NCBI GenBank assembly: GCA_028284775.1
Contig: JANQRB010000042.1
Coordinates: 1 to 64,000 of the forward strand
Direction: 5' to 3'
DNA: 64,000 nt
Source: Candidatus Kapaibacterium sp.
Lineage (GTDB): Bacteria; Bacteroidota; Ignavibacteria; Kapaibacteriales; UBA7675
The translations under genes and the position numbers were made by a program. The notes under the pieces are model-generated. The model saw nothing but the letters and a program-made list of their open reading frames with translations. It did not search any database and had not been told where the DNA came from. Below are positions 1 to 9,700 of the stretch, one piece after another (the stretch's first letter is position 1; the number at the start of each line of letters is the position of its first letter).

Positions 1-1170
1 CGGCAAGGCATCGAGACCGCGCTGCGTATAGGACGAAAAGCCCTCGTAGACAACCTCCGGCCGACCGGGATCGGCGGCTGAGGGGCGAACGAGGTTTACC
101 GACCGCGGAAGATCCTCGAAGATGCATTTCAGCTTCATTCGCTGCCGCCATTTACCGCGTTCGCTGCGCAGGGGCACGGACTGTGTCGTGTTAAAACTCT
201 CGATCAGGCAGCCGGCCCGCTCGCTCCGGAAGTCGCCGTCATACAACATGTAACCGTGTCCGGTTATGCTCGTACTGCCGCCGAAGTTATCGACGCCGTC
301 CAGATCGATGTCGACGTTAACGGAAATCTGTTCGTTAAGAAAGCGTCCCAGCAGCGGGTGCGCCAGGCCGGAACGCCAGAGAATCATGGGGTTAAACAAG
401 GCGTTGGCGCCGAGCACTATCAGATCGGCATTGACGCGCGCTTCCTTGCCCTCCCTGCGAAAATGAACGCCCGTGACGATGTCATTGCGGGTCGCGAGCT
501 CGAGGACCTCGGCATGGAGCAACGTCTCTACTCGCGGATCGTCAAAATACCGCGCCATGCCGTTCTGGATGCTAAACTTGGCATCGACCGGGCAGAGGTG
601 GCAGACGCCATTGGCGCAGCACATCGCGCGTCCCTTTGCCGCCTGCCGCGCCCGGGCCGTGGCCTGCGCAAAATAGTGCTCCGGGAAGGCGCGCTGCAGC
701 AGGACATCGGTATCCGCCAGCCGGTGCGGCCCTTGCGGATAGGGCGTGGATCGCGGAAAGAGCGTCCGGTTGTCCGGCCCTGAGATCGCCATAATCTCTT
801 CGGCGGCGGCGTAGTGCGCTTCGATGTCCGCATAGCTCAGAGGCCAGTCTTCTCCGACGCCATAAAGGGAGCGGGTGCGAAAGTCGTTCGGCAGCATGCG
901 CGGCGTACAGGCCCACCAGCAGTTCGAACCGCCGCCGAAGCCCGGAGTGTAAACCCACTTTTTCCAGGGATGCACGGCGTGAAAGGTGCTGGCAGCAGTC
1001 ATACGCGCATTGCGTCGTTCCCGTATCTGCCAGGCATGACTGTCCCGGCCGCCGCGTTCCAGCACCAGCACACGCGCATCGTCTGCGGCCCAGGGCAGCC
1101 AACCCGCCAAAAAAAAGGCCGACGCAAAACCGCTGCCGACAAGGATCAGATCGTAGTGCTCAATCGTCAA
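1..1170 (-). CDS. GMC-family FAD oxidoreductase, 3' end outside window
   Basis: An uninterrupted minus-strand frame of 390 codons reaches the window edge. It has no in-frame ATG near its start: an in-frame stop lies at 1177-1179 and the only start between it and the conserved N-terminus is TTG at 1170, with GGGGGA nine bases upstream. The product begins TIEHYDLILVGSGFASAFFL, a classical FAD-binding Rossmann turn (GSGFAS) at residues 10-16. A GMC-type GFGGGSNCWW segment follows, then a Cys-rich CCANGVCHLCPVD stretch near residue 180 typical of GMC alcohol/sugar dehydrogenases. The family oxidises alcohols or sugars using FAD; the substrate cannot be read here and the C-terminal catalytic His region lies outside the window. 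It is 76 bp downstream of the glycosyltransferase and probably co-transcribed. Confidence in family is high, in substrate none. Confidence 0.88.
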   Translation of the reverse strand, partial: MTIEHYDLILVGSGFASAFFLAGWLPWAADDARVLVLERGGRDSHAWQIRERRNARMTAASTFHAVHPWKKWVYTPGFGGGSNCWWACTPRMLPNDFRTRSLYGVGEDWPLSYADIEAHYAAAEEIMAISGPDNRTLFPRSTPYPQGPHRLADTDVLLQRAFPEHYFAQATARARQAAKGRAMCCANGVCHLCPVDAKFSIQNGMARYFDDPRVETLLHAEVLELATRNDIVTGVHFRREGKEARVNADLIVLGANALFNPMILWRSGLAHPLLGRFLNEQISVNVDIDLDGVDNFGGSTSITGHGYMLYDGDFRSERAGCLIESFNTTQSVPLRSERGKWRQRMKLKCIFEDLPRSVNLVRPSAADPGRPEVVYEGFSSYTQRGLDALP

Positions 1171-1246
1171 GCGCCATTATCCCCCGTTGTCCTTTTGTTG
1201 CTTGTTTGTTTAACTCCCGGCAAGCGCTGCGGCCTGCCCGGACAAT

Positions 1247-2935
1247 TCACTTATGGCCGTCCCGCCGACCCGATTCCGCATCGCTGCCGTACAGACAAGT
1301 TTCCAACACCGGCACGCAGTCCAGTTCTTCGCGCCGCGGATGCCGCGTCCAGTAATCGCGGTGCAGAAAAAGCGCGCGGTCGATATGTTCATAGGGACCA
1401 TTCCTGAGATAGAGATAGTCGCGCCGGAAGAGCGGATTATCCAGCATGCCGGTCGACATCTGAACCCGGTAGTCGACAATCTCGGCGCGGGGGCGGCAGG
1501 CTCGAATCTTGCGCACCGAGAGATAGCCTTCGATGATATCGGGCCGCCGGCGCAGGACGTAGTCCATGTCCGTCTTGGCGTCGACCGGACCGGCAGGATC
1601 AAATCGGCCCTTGTGCGCGATGTGATGGTCATTTAAGCCCAGCACATCGATATGGCGGGCGTCGACCACATAGGGCAGCTCGCCGCCGAAGCTGCTGGCG
1701 ATCAGCGTGCCGGAATCGGTCATATCGCGCAGCCAGGTATAGTAGGGATTGAAAGGCGCGTTGGTCAGAGAAGGGAAATCTGCCGCGAGCGCCCGTGTAT
1801 CATTCAAGAGCTGCTCGTTTCTGATCAGGACGTTTTTGCCGTTGACGACCAGCAGCATAAAGACCATCAGGCCGAGCCGAAAGCCGCGCGAAGCCGGCAT
1901 AATATATACTAGGCCGGCGCCCGCCGCGAGCGCCAACAGGGGCATCAGGTGCAGCATGTGACGCCAGTAAGGAAAGGCCGTGTAGTCGTCGCCGCCGACT
2001 TTGACGATGTAGACTACATAAAGCGCGCTGAAAGCAAAAATAAAGATGAGCGGGATGTTGGCGCGCCAACCCAGCTTGCGCAGATCCAGCATCAGCGCGC
2101 CGAGGGCGACAAGCAATACGAAGACCAACAGCAGATGCGATGCCAGCCAGCGCTGCATATATTTCAGCCCCAGGACAACATGGTGCCAGCCGCCGCCGCC
2201 TGCCTTGGCGTAATAGGTATTGGGCAGCCATTCGCCGAAGACGGCCAGCCGAAACACCGTTAAGGCCAGATAGCTAAAGAAGGCCGCGCCGAGCAGCCAA
2301 TAGACGGCGCGTTTATTCCCGCTTCCCTGCGTCGCGACCAGGTAATGCAGCAGGACGCAGCCGAGGGCAAAGAGAATACCCTCGGGCCGAATCAGCACCA
2401 GCAGCACCCCCGATATGGCCGGCAGATACGCATTGTCATAGAGAAATGGTCCCAGCAGACACAGCGTCAGCAGCAGCATAAAGCTGAGCGATTCCATCCC
2501 GGAAGCGGCGTACCAGGCCGTCGGTAGATTGATGCCCAGCGTAAAGGCGCTGAACACAAACACGTCGCGATGCCGGCCGAGCAGTGATGCCGTGCCGGAC
2601 GGCAAAGGTGAGCCGCTATAGGGAAATGCCAGCACAAAGAGACAGAGAGCCAGATGAGAGAGAATTCCCATCAACTTGGCGGCCGTCAACACATTGATGC
2701 CGGCGGCGTGGCAGGCGGCCAGGAGCCAGAGCCAGAGCGGCGAAGAGTAGCCTTCGACAATTGCGCCATCCGTATTCCACGCGCCGAGGCCATAACCTTC
2801 CGCCAGATGTTCGGCATAACGAAAAGTGATGAAAGCATCTTCGAGCGTGAAGGGATAATACAGGATGTCGAGCAGAAGCACTGCCGCCGTCAGCAGCACC
2901 GCCATCAGAAAAAATTCGCGCCTGTTTCCGCGCAT
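1247..2935 (-). CDS. GT-C type polytopic glycosyltransferase (AftB/ArnT-like)
   Basis: 562 residues with roughly ten hydrophobic segments in the first 370 and a soluble C-terminal domain. The first loop carries LEDAFITFRYAEHLAEGYGL followed by VEGYSSPLWLWL. That acidic loop pattern (ED plus FRYA and VEGY.SPLW) is characteristic of lipid-linked-sugar GT-C enzymes of the PMT/arabinofuranosyltransferase type, where the acidic pair is catalytic. The enzyme is expected in the inner membrane, moving a sugar from a polyprenyl-phosphate donor to a periplasmic acceptor; donor and acceptor are unknown. It is the first gene of a likely pair with the GMC oxidoreductase. The C-terminal domain (about 375-562) resembles that of other ED-type GT-C proteins and is probably periplasmic. 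Family call is solid, exact function open. Confidence 0.85.
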   Translation of the reverse strand: MRGNRREFFLMAVLLTAAVLLLDILYYPFTLEDAFITFRYAEHLAEGYGLGAWNTDGAIVEGYSSPLWLWLLAACHAAGINVLTAAKLMGILSHLALCLFVLAFPYSGSPLPSGTASLLGRHRDVFVFSAFTLGINLPTAWYAASGMESLSFMLLLTLCLLGPFLYDNAYLPAISGVLLVLIRPEGILFALGCVLLHYLVATQGSGNKRAVYWLLGAAFFSYLALTVFRLAVFGEWLPNTYYAKAGGGGWHHVVLGLKYMQRWLASHLLLVFVLLVALGALMLDLRKLGWRANIPLIFIFAFSALYVVYIVKVGGDDYTAFPYWRHMLHLMPLLALAAGAGLVYIMPASRGFRLGLMVFMLLVVNGKNVLIRNEQLLNDTRALAADFPSLTNAPFNPYYTWLRDMTDSGTLIASSFGGELPYVVDARHIDVLGLNDHHIAHKGRFDPAGPVDAKTDMDYVLRRRPDIIEGYLSVRKIRACRPRAEIVDYRVQMSTGMLDNPLFRRDYLYLRNGPYEHIDRALFLHRDYWTRHPRREELDCVPVLETCLYGSDAESGRRDGHK

Positions 2936-3023
2936 CGCCGCCTTTGCTTGATTGAGAAAGGCGCAAATTTGCGAATTATTCCGTCGCGGCGCACGGGAAT
3001 AATTGGCTGCTCATAGCTGGGTG

Positions 3024-6000
3024 TCACTCGCTCCGCGGCGTGTAAACGATTGTGGCCAGGTCCAGCATCCGGCCGGGTTTAGCCAGGCGCAGGCTCGTCT
3101 CGTGCAGCGTTTCATCCGGGCCGCCATAATCTCTGAAGATGCGCAGACGCAGTGTGACGGGCCCGGCCATGCGACTTTGACGATTGCTCAGGTATCGTAC
3201 CCTGATTGTATAGCTGCCGGGAAGCGGCCAGGCAAGAAGAAATTCCTCCGGTCCGTAGCCGCCGGCAAAATTCCGCGACAGGCAGCCGCCGAAGCGAGGG
3301 AAGGGGTTGCCGTGATAGGCCAGTTCATTGTTGGGCCCTTCCACCATCAGGTCCAGATCGCAGTTGTCGCTGTCCCAGTCGAGCACGATGCGCAATGGCA
3401 GCGGCGGAGTCTCCAGGCTGGCGGCCTCGATGCCGGGCAGGCTAAGGCCGATATCGGCGCTTGCATCGAGAGCGATCAGTTCACGCAGGGCAATGACCGC
3501 TATGTCGGGAAAACGACGGTCCCAGGATCCGTTGATGACCGAACGCAAGTGATCGGCGGCTTCCCGGTTGCGCCCCTGCTGTTGCAAGGCCAGAGCCAGA
3601 TCACGGTTAGATTGCGGTTCTTCCTCGCGGTTTCGCAGCACATCGCGGAAGATTCCTACCGCTTGCTCCTCGTATCCCCACTCCTGCAAGCGGCGCCCGA
3701 CCATTCGCAACAACTGATGATTTTCCATCTCCAGCTCGAGAATAGAGCTGAGAATTCGCAACGCAAGCTCATGCTCGCCGCGCTCATAAAATATCGCCGA
3801 GGCATCATAATAGAAGTGTGGATCAGAGACATGTTCGGCCCGTTGCCGCAGATAGTTGCGATAGCGTTCCTTTGGGGAATCAGCCGTATGCAAGGTGATT
3901 CCGACCGGCGATTGATGCGCCGCCGGCCTTAAAAAGGTGACCGAAGAATTAAGCGGCAGACAGAAATCATAGCTCGGGCGACTGCTTCTAGCCATCCGCT
4001 CCAGGGCGAGGCGACGATCATAATCTTCGCGCATCCTGAATCTGATAGGAATGCTGATCCAGGAGGCAATCGGCCGGTCATTTTGGATGGCAGGCGTGAA
4101 ACTCGTTGCGTAAACGGCATCGAGCGCCGCCTGGTTCAGAATCGGGCTATCGCTGGTTTCGACCTGAGCGTGAAGGGGACGGCCCCGAGCATCAATCAAC
4201 ACGCGCAGAGTGACGATACCTTCCAGCCCCGCGTACCAAGCCAGTTTGGGATAAACGATGTTGCGCGTCAGTTCGAGTAGGTCAACCTGGGCTTCTCTCT
4301 CGACAGGCACAAATTCGTAGGGATAGGGAATTATTTCTTCTTCAATGGGCGGCACGTTGCTTGGCTCGGAAACTGACGGGAGCATGGTCATTTCTCCCGA
4401 CCAATCTTCAACTGTGTCTTCATTCCCGACTGCAGAGCGTAGGACTTTGTTTGCCACCATGTCTGCCGGCCCGCTTTCATCAGCGCCCTCCGACGCTTGC
4501 CGGACCAATTTCTCACTCGCGGCAAATTCCTTATGCCGATTCTCTTCAGTGGATTGTGACCGAGCGTTTTCGGCCTCCTCCCTGCCGGGACCGGAAGGCT
4601 CCGGGGCGGGTGGCGCCGTTACGCGGGCTGCTTGCTGAAGAGGGGCCGCGGCCCCTTTGGCAGAGCTCAGGGGCGGCGGCGAAGATAAAACAGCGCCGTA
4701 TGTCCGGTGCTGCGTCGCTCGGGCTATACCGGCAATCTCGGGCAACTGTTCAAGGTAGTACTGCTGCAGGCTCCAGGCGCGTAGAAGCTGAGCTCCAAAT
4801 CCCTCGCTTGAGGAATGTCGCCGTTCATCGTGCCGGACGATCTGAGCCAGGTATGCCTCGCGCAGGGCCGGTTCGTCAGCCGGCGGCTCGATTCGGAAGC
4901 GAAGGTAGTCGCGAAGAAATTCCAGCACGATGAGAGAGGTATACGGCGTGACGATGCCGAAGCGGAGGCCAAGCGACGTGATTGCTTCACGATTGCGTTC
5001 CGGGAACAGCTCCAGGGCCGCCAGTTTTTGTTGAGCCCAGATACGCGGCAGCACAGCGCCAAAATTTGTCGAATGACGTCGTTCCAGCAGGATCTGTTCT
5101 TTATGCGAGGTCCGCTTGCCATAGCCGAATCCCAGATGCAATTCGGCCGCTTCAGCAGTCAGCTTGCCCGCCAGGGTGAAATTGCGTTGCAGCGTCAAAC
5201 GACCGGCATACAGCTCGCTCACTTCAGCGCCATCGTATACCATCTTCGTCAGCCGGAAAGGCTCATTGAGAAGTTGCGCTGCAGCTTCGTCGAGATCGAC
5301 CCCGACCAGGTTAAGATAGCGCCCGCCTGTCTGCTGCGCCACGAAACGCAACAATGAGTGATTGGCCATCGGGCTGGAGTTTATGATCATAACGGGCGTC
5401 TCACCCGGCGTAATGCTCTTCTTGCCGATCGTCGCAATTCCGTCGCTGAACAGAAGGACGACATCACAGTCGTCTTTGTTAAGATTCAGCGCGCCGAGAT
5501 TGCTGCCGCCGTCGAGCGGAGTATCCAGCAGCTTTTGTTTAAGCAGACGCCAGTCGCCTTTCCGCACGGGAAACCGCCCGACCGACTCGATATCATTCCG
5601 CAAAAAAAACACGTCAACATCGCAATCCCCAAGTGCAGTCAGATAGCGGTCCAGCAAAGCCAGGTCGCGCCGGCGGTCGCGCTGCCCGGCCGAAAGCGAG
5701 GCGTCCCATACCAGAGATAGGCGCTGCGCCCTTGTTTGCGGACGCGGCTCGAAAGGCGGATACAGATTCAGCCAGAAGTAGCAATCGCCGGCTACTTCTT
5801 CCAGCAGAAGCTGCGGTACATGTTCACTGAAAGGCAGCGCAAAAGCCAGCGCTTCATCCGGCACATAATTGCGAAGCTCGACCGAACCCACATAATTGTC
5901 GTCAGTCCTGCGAAAAAGGAAGTTGCGCAGTTGATTGTCATTCAGCGAAGGAGGAAGATTTTGTTTAAGAACTTCAACACGGACGGAAAAACGCTCGACC

Positions 6001-6590
6001 GGCGCTCCGAACATCAGGGGCAGTAGATAATTCCACCGGTCGGTGGCCGCGCGCAATTCCTGTTCGTAGGCTACGACTATTGTTTTATCTCCGCGGGCCG
6101 GTATGGGAAACACCCGCGCACGAAAGACATTGCCCGCCGTCTTTTCCAGCAGACCGGGATCGACGCCGCGGCGTACGATGGTTTCAAAAGTCTTGCGCCC
6201 TTTGACTTTTTCGACTATAACGCCTTCGCGTATTTTCTTGCCGACGGACATCGCGAAACGCGAGACGGTCTGCCCTTCGCCGAGCGGAAACTGCAGCTCG
6301 CCTTCGAGCACCTGAAGCAGATCATTGTGAAAGACCATCTTCATCGTCGTCGTGGCGAGGTTGCCGACGACCTTAACATCGACATGGAGTTCGCGGAGAC
6401 GGACGCCCTGGTTGGCGGTCTGCCCCGGCAAAGAAAGCTGTGGCATGGGACGCCGCTGGCTGTCAGCTTCCGGAACGAGCTGCGCGTGAAGCCGGCGGAC
6501 TCCCAGCTGCTCCTGTCCGGTATCCGGCAGGGAAATCAATACAACTAAGAGAGCAATGCCAATTTTGCCGGGATAAGTGCGCGCTTTCAT
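3024..6590 (-). CDS. Giant VIT-VWA-TonB_C-TPR-DUF2135 protein, copy 1
   Basis: 1188 residues. An N-terminal hydrophobic stretch (about 9-21) suggests export. A VIT (vault/inter-alpha-trypsin) domain spans about 60-190, with HNDLLQVLEGELQFPLGEGQ and RRGVDPGLLEKTAGNVFRAR. A VWA domain spans about 292-440 with an intact MIDAS DxSxS (DASLS near 297). Residues 600-760 are a Pro/Ala/Glu/Ser-rich low-complexity linker. A TonB C-terminal-like domain follows at about 767-850 (YAGLEGIVTLRVLIDARGR, then FTPAIQNDR). TPR-like helices occupy about 910-1035 and a DUF2135 domain about 1063-1185 (LDWDSDNCDLDL, GGYGPEEFLL). VIT/VWA suggests metal-dependent protein binding; TonB_C normally contacts outer-membrane receptors. 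The protein is probably periplasmic or surface-exposed; no enzyme motif is seen. Copy 2 lies 144 bp upstream on the same strand. Confidence 0.88.
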   Translation of the reverse strand: MKARTYPGKIGIALLVVLISLPDTGQEQLGVRRLHAQLVPEADSQRRPMPQLSLPGQTANQGVRLRELHVDVKVVGNLATTTMKMVFHNDLLQVLEGELQFPLGEGQTVSRFAMSVGKKIREGVIVEKVKGRKTFETIVRRGVDPGLLEKTAGNVFRARVFPIPARGDKTIVVAYEQELRAATDRWNYLLPLMFGAPVERFSVRVEVLKQNLPPSLNDNQLRNFLFRRTDDNYVGSVELRNYVPDEALAFALPFSEHVPQLLLEEVAGDCYFWLNLYPPFEPRPQTRAQRLSLVWDASLSAGQRDRRRDLALLDRYLTALGDCDVDVFFLRNDIESVGRFPVRKGDWRLLKQKLLDTPLDGGSNLGALNLNKDDCDVVLLFSDGIATIGKKSITPGETPVMIINSSPMANHSLLRFVAQQTGGRYLNLVGVDLDEAAAQLLNEPFRLTKMVYDGAEVSELYAGRLTLQRNFTLAGKLTAEAAELHLGFGYGKRTSHKEQILLERRHSTNFGAVLPRIWAQQKLAALELFPERNREAITSLGLRFGIVTPYTSLIVLEFLRDYLRFRIEPPADEPALREAYLAQIVRHDERRHSSSEGFGAQLLRAWSLQQYYLEQLPEIAGIARATQHRTYGAVLSSPPPLSSAKGAAAPLQQAARVTAPPAPEPSGPGREEAENARSQSTEENRHKEFAASEKLVRQASEGADESGPADMVANKVLRSAVGNEDTVEDWSGEMTMLPSVSEPSNVPPIEEEIIPYPYEFVPVEREAQVDLLELTRNIVYPKLAWYAGLEGIVTLRVLIDARGRPLHAQVETSDSPILNQAALDAVYATSFTPAIQNDRPIASWISIPIRFRMREDYDRRLALERMARSSRPSYDFCLPLNSSVTFLRPAAHQSPVGITLHTADSPKERYRNYLRQRAEHVSDPHFYYDASAIFYERGEHELALRILSSILELEMENHQLLRMVGRRLQEWGYEEQAVGIFRDVLRNREEEPQSNRDLALALQQQGRNREAADHLRSVINGSWDRRFPDIAVIALRELIALDASADIGLSLPGIEAASLETPPLPLRIVLDWDSDNCDLDLMVEGPNNELAYHGNPFPRFGGCLSRNFAGGYGPEEFLLAWPLPGSYTIRVRYLSNRQSRMAGPVTLRLRIFRDYGGPDETLHETSLRLAKPGRMLDLATIVYTPRSE

Positions 6591-6734
6591 ATCTCATATC
6601 CGCCTGTTTCTGAAACTGCCTGTTGTTTCAGACTTAGTTCGGAAGATGAGCCGGGATATGGAATAATTTGCCGGCGGGGCGGCCGACGATTCAAGCAAGT
6701 TCTCCCTTAACTCCAATATAGCGCACAGGGCAGC

Positions 6735-9700
6735 TTATTTGTTAACAGGCACAAATACAATATGCGCCAGATCGAGAACCTCATCGACCGCCCCCAGCCG
6801 GACAGTTGTCTCGAACATGTCTTCTTCCTCATGGCCATAGTTGCAAAATATTTGCAGGCGCAGGCTTACCGCACCAGCCACCTTCTGCTGTCGGTTGCCG
6901 TAATAATTAACTTTAATGGAATAGCTGCCGGGCATAGGATGTTTAAGCAAAAACTCTTCCGGACCATAGCCGCCGGTGAAATCGTCGGAGAGGCAACCGC
7001 CGAAACCCGGCTGGCGGTTGCTATAAGAGGCTCTTTCACCGTTGGGTCCGGTGATCCACAAATCCATGTCGCAGTTGTCGGTATCCCAGTCGATGACGAC
7101 CCGCAGCGGAATTGAATCATGCTGCAACAATCGCTGATCTACGTATGACAAATTGAGCCGATCGCCATGTGCCCGGGCAAGCGCGTTAAGTTCGCGCAGC
7201 GCGATCAGGCCGACCTTCGGGAAACGATTATCCCAGTCATCCGTGACCACTCGATACAAGAGACGGGCCGCCTCGCTATATTCACGACGCTGCACGAGCG
7301 CCAGCGCCAGATCGCGGTAAGACTGCGGCTCTTCCTCGCGGATGCGCAGCACCGCCCGAAATATGTACACGGCCAGCTCATGACGCCCCCACTCCTGCAA
7401 CCTGCGCCCCAGCACCCGCAGCAGTTGGTGATTTTCCAACTCGAGCTCGGCAATATTGGACAGAATGCGCAGCGCGTATTTCTCTTCGCCGGCATCCCAA
7501 AACTCAGTCGCGGCATCGAAATAGAACGCCGGATCCTGGCCCCGCTCTTGCTTTTCCTTCAGGTATGAAGCGTAAGCTTCTTCCGGTCCCCCGGCCCGGC
7601 TCAGCAACGACGCCGGCGCTGAGCGCTGCTCCTTAAACCGCAACGTAGCCTCAAGCGTCCCCGCCGCACTGTACACAGGCAGCTGAAACACTTGCCGCCG
7701 GACGGCTTCTTTGTTTGCCTTGTTCATGCTGCTGTCAGCGGGAGTAGCCGAATGTAAACGGAAAAGGATTGGAATGCTGACCCAGCAGGCTACCTTACGC
7801 TGATTCTGAATTGCCGGCGTAAAGATAGACTCTTTAATCGCCTCGATGGCGGGCTCGGAAAATAGCTCATGATCGCTGCTTTCGACCAGGGTACGCCTGA
7901 TCTCGCCATTCCTTCCGATCAGGACTCGCAGGACTACCCGCCCTTCCAGTTTCGCCCGAAGGGCTTCGGCAGGATAGCGGAGTCTTCGCTGCAGATCCAC
8001 CAGGTCGGTAAAGGGTTCGCGGGAGACAGCAATGAATTCGTAGGGATCGGGATATTCCTGCAGGTCAAATTCACTGTTGTCTTCAGCTTCGGCGGGCTCT
8101 GCCGGTGTCGTGCGCGCGATTAGGTCCCTGAAGGTCGCGGCTTCGGCGGGATTCCGGGCAATATCGCCATAGAAGGGCTCGCGCTCGTTATCGATATCGC
8201 CGCGCTCCACGGCTTCGGCTCTGTTGTTATTCCCGCTCACCGGGGAGAAACTCAGCGCAGGCTGCCCAAGATCCATGCTGACTGAGCCTTCACCAAAACC
8301 GGATGACTCGAACTCCTCTACCGAAACGCTAAGGGGCTCGGGCTCCGCTGCGGGCATATTATTGCCCTCTGAATTTCTATCGGCGCTGAACCGGTCATGA
8401 ATTTCGAGCCGGATGACCGTATCCGTCAAATCGCGGATCTGCTCAGCGCTCCTCTCACTTTGATCGCTTCCTTCGACTCCGGCGGATGATTCTTTAGCGG
8501 GCTTTGTCGGCAGCTTCGCAATCCTCGGCCGTCGATCGATACAGGCCTTTCGCTGTTGCCACTCCTGGAATAGTTTATCGAGTCTGAATTTACCATTGTC
8601 CTTACTGTGTGCGCCCTGCTGTTTTTTACGGGCACGGTAGGTCTTGCGCCACTCCGGCTCGTCGGCCAGCGGTTCGATATCATAGCGTATATAATCTTCG
8701 AGCGCATCCAGCACGATCAGTGAGGTGTAGCGCGTGACGATGCCATAGCCCATGCCCAGCTGCGTGATCGCATCCTGAAAGCGCCGGGGCGCCTCTTCCA
8801 GCTTTGCCAGTTTGTTCTGCGCCCAGATGCGCGGTACCATGCCCGACTTCGTTGCATAGCGCTGCCGCTCGATGTTAATTGTCAGCGATTGACTGACCGC
8901 GCCGGCAATGCCGAAGCCCAGCGTCAGCTCGGCCGCATCCGCGTAGAGTTTACCGGCCAGAGCATAGTTGCGGCTGATCGCAATATGCGGACTATAGAGT
9001 TCATCGATTTCGTTGCTGTTGTAAGCCATCGACACCAGTCTGAAAGGCATCGTCGTCATTGCCGAGACGGCTTCCTTAACGGTGAGATCATTGAGGTTGA
9101 GATAACGGCCGTCCGTTGCATGAGCGACAGAACGCAGCAGGGCGTGGTTTGCGATAGGGTTGGAGTTAACAGCCAGCACAGCGCAGGTGCTGAGCGCATA
9201 GCCGTCGCCGCCGAAGTTGGAGAGTCCGTCGGAGCAGAGGATGATTTCGTCGCAGGCATAATCATAGCCGACGAGGTTAATCGCGCTCATGTTGCTGCCG
9301 CCGTCATTGGGCGTATCCTTTAACTTTTGTTTAAGGGCGGGCCAGAGACCGTTCCGCACCTGATAGCGGCCGGCCCGTTCGACAGTGTTGCGCAGAATAA
9401 CAAGATCGACCTCGCAGTCACCGAGAAATTCAAAGTAGCCGTCGATGACCTTCAGCTCCTTCCGTACATCACGCCCGGCAGCGGATGAAGAGGCATCCCA
9501 GAACAAGCCGACTCTGGCGGCTTTACTCCGCGGGCGCCGCTCGACCTCCGGATAGACGTTAAGCCAGAAGTAACTGCCGTCGGGCCCGTCCTCAACAAAG
9601 AGCTGCGGCTTGTGTCGGCTGACCGGCAGGGCGAATGCCAGCGCCTGGTCGGGCAGATAGTCGCTCAGTTGCAGCTCGCCGCGATAGGCATCGGCGTCCT

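Noticed and set aside
572-1102. Minus-strand 176-codon frame within the GMC gene
   Set aside because: Out of frame with the FAD-domain reading and Arg/Ala-rich; a shadow of the oxidoreductase.
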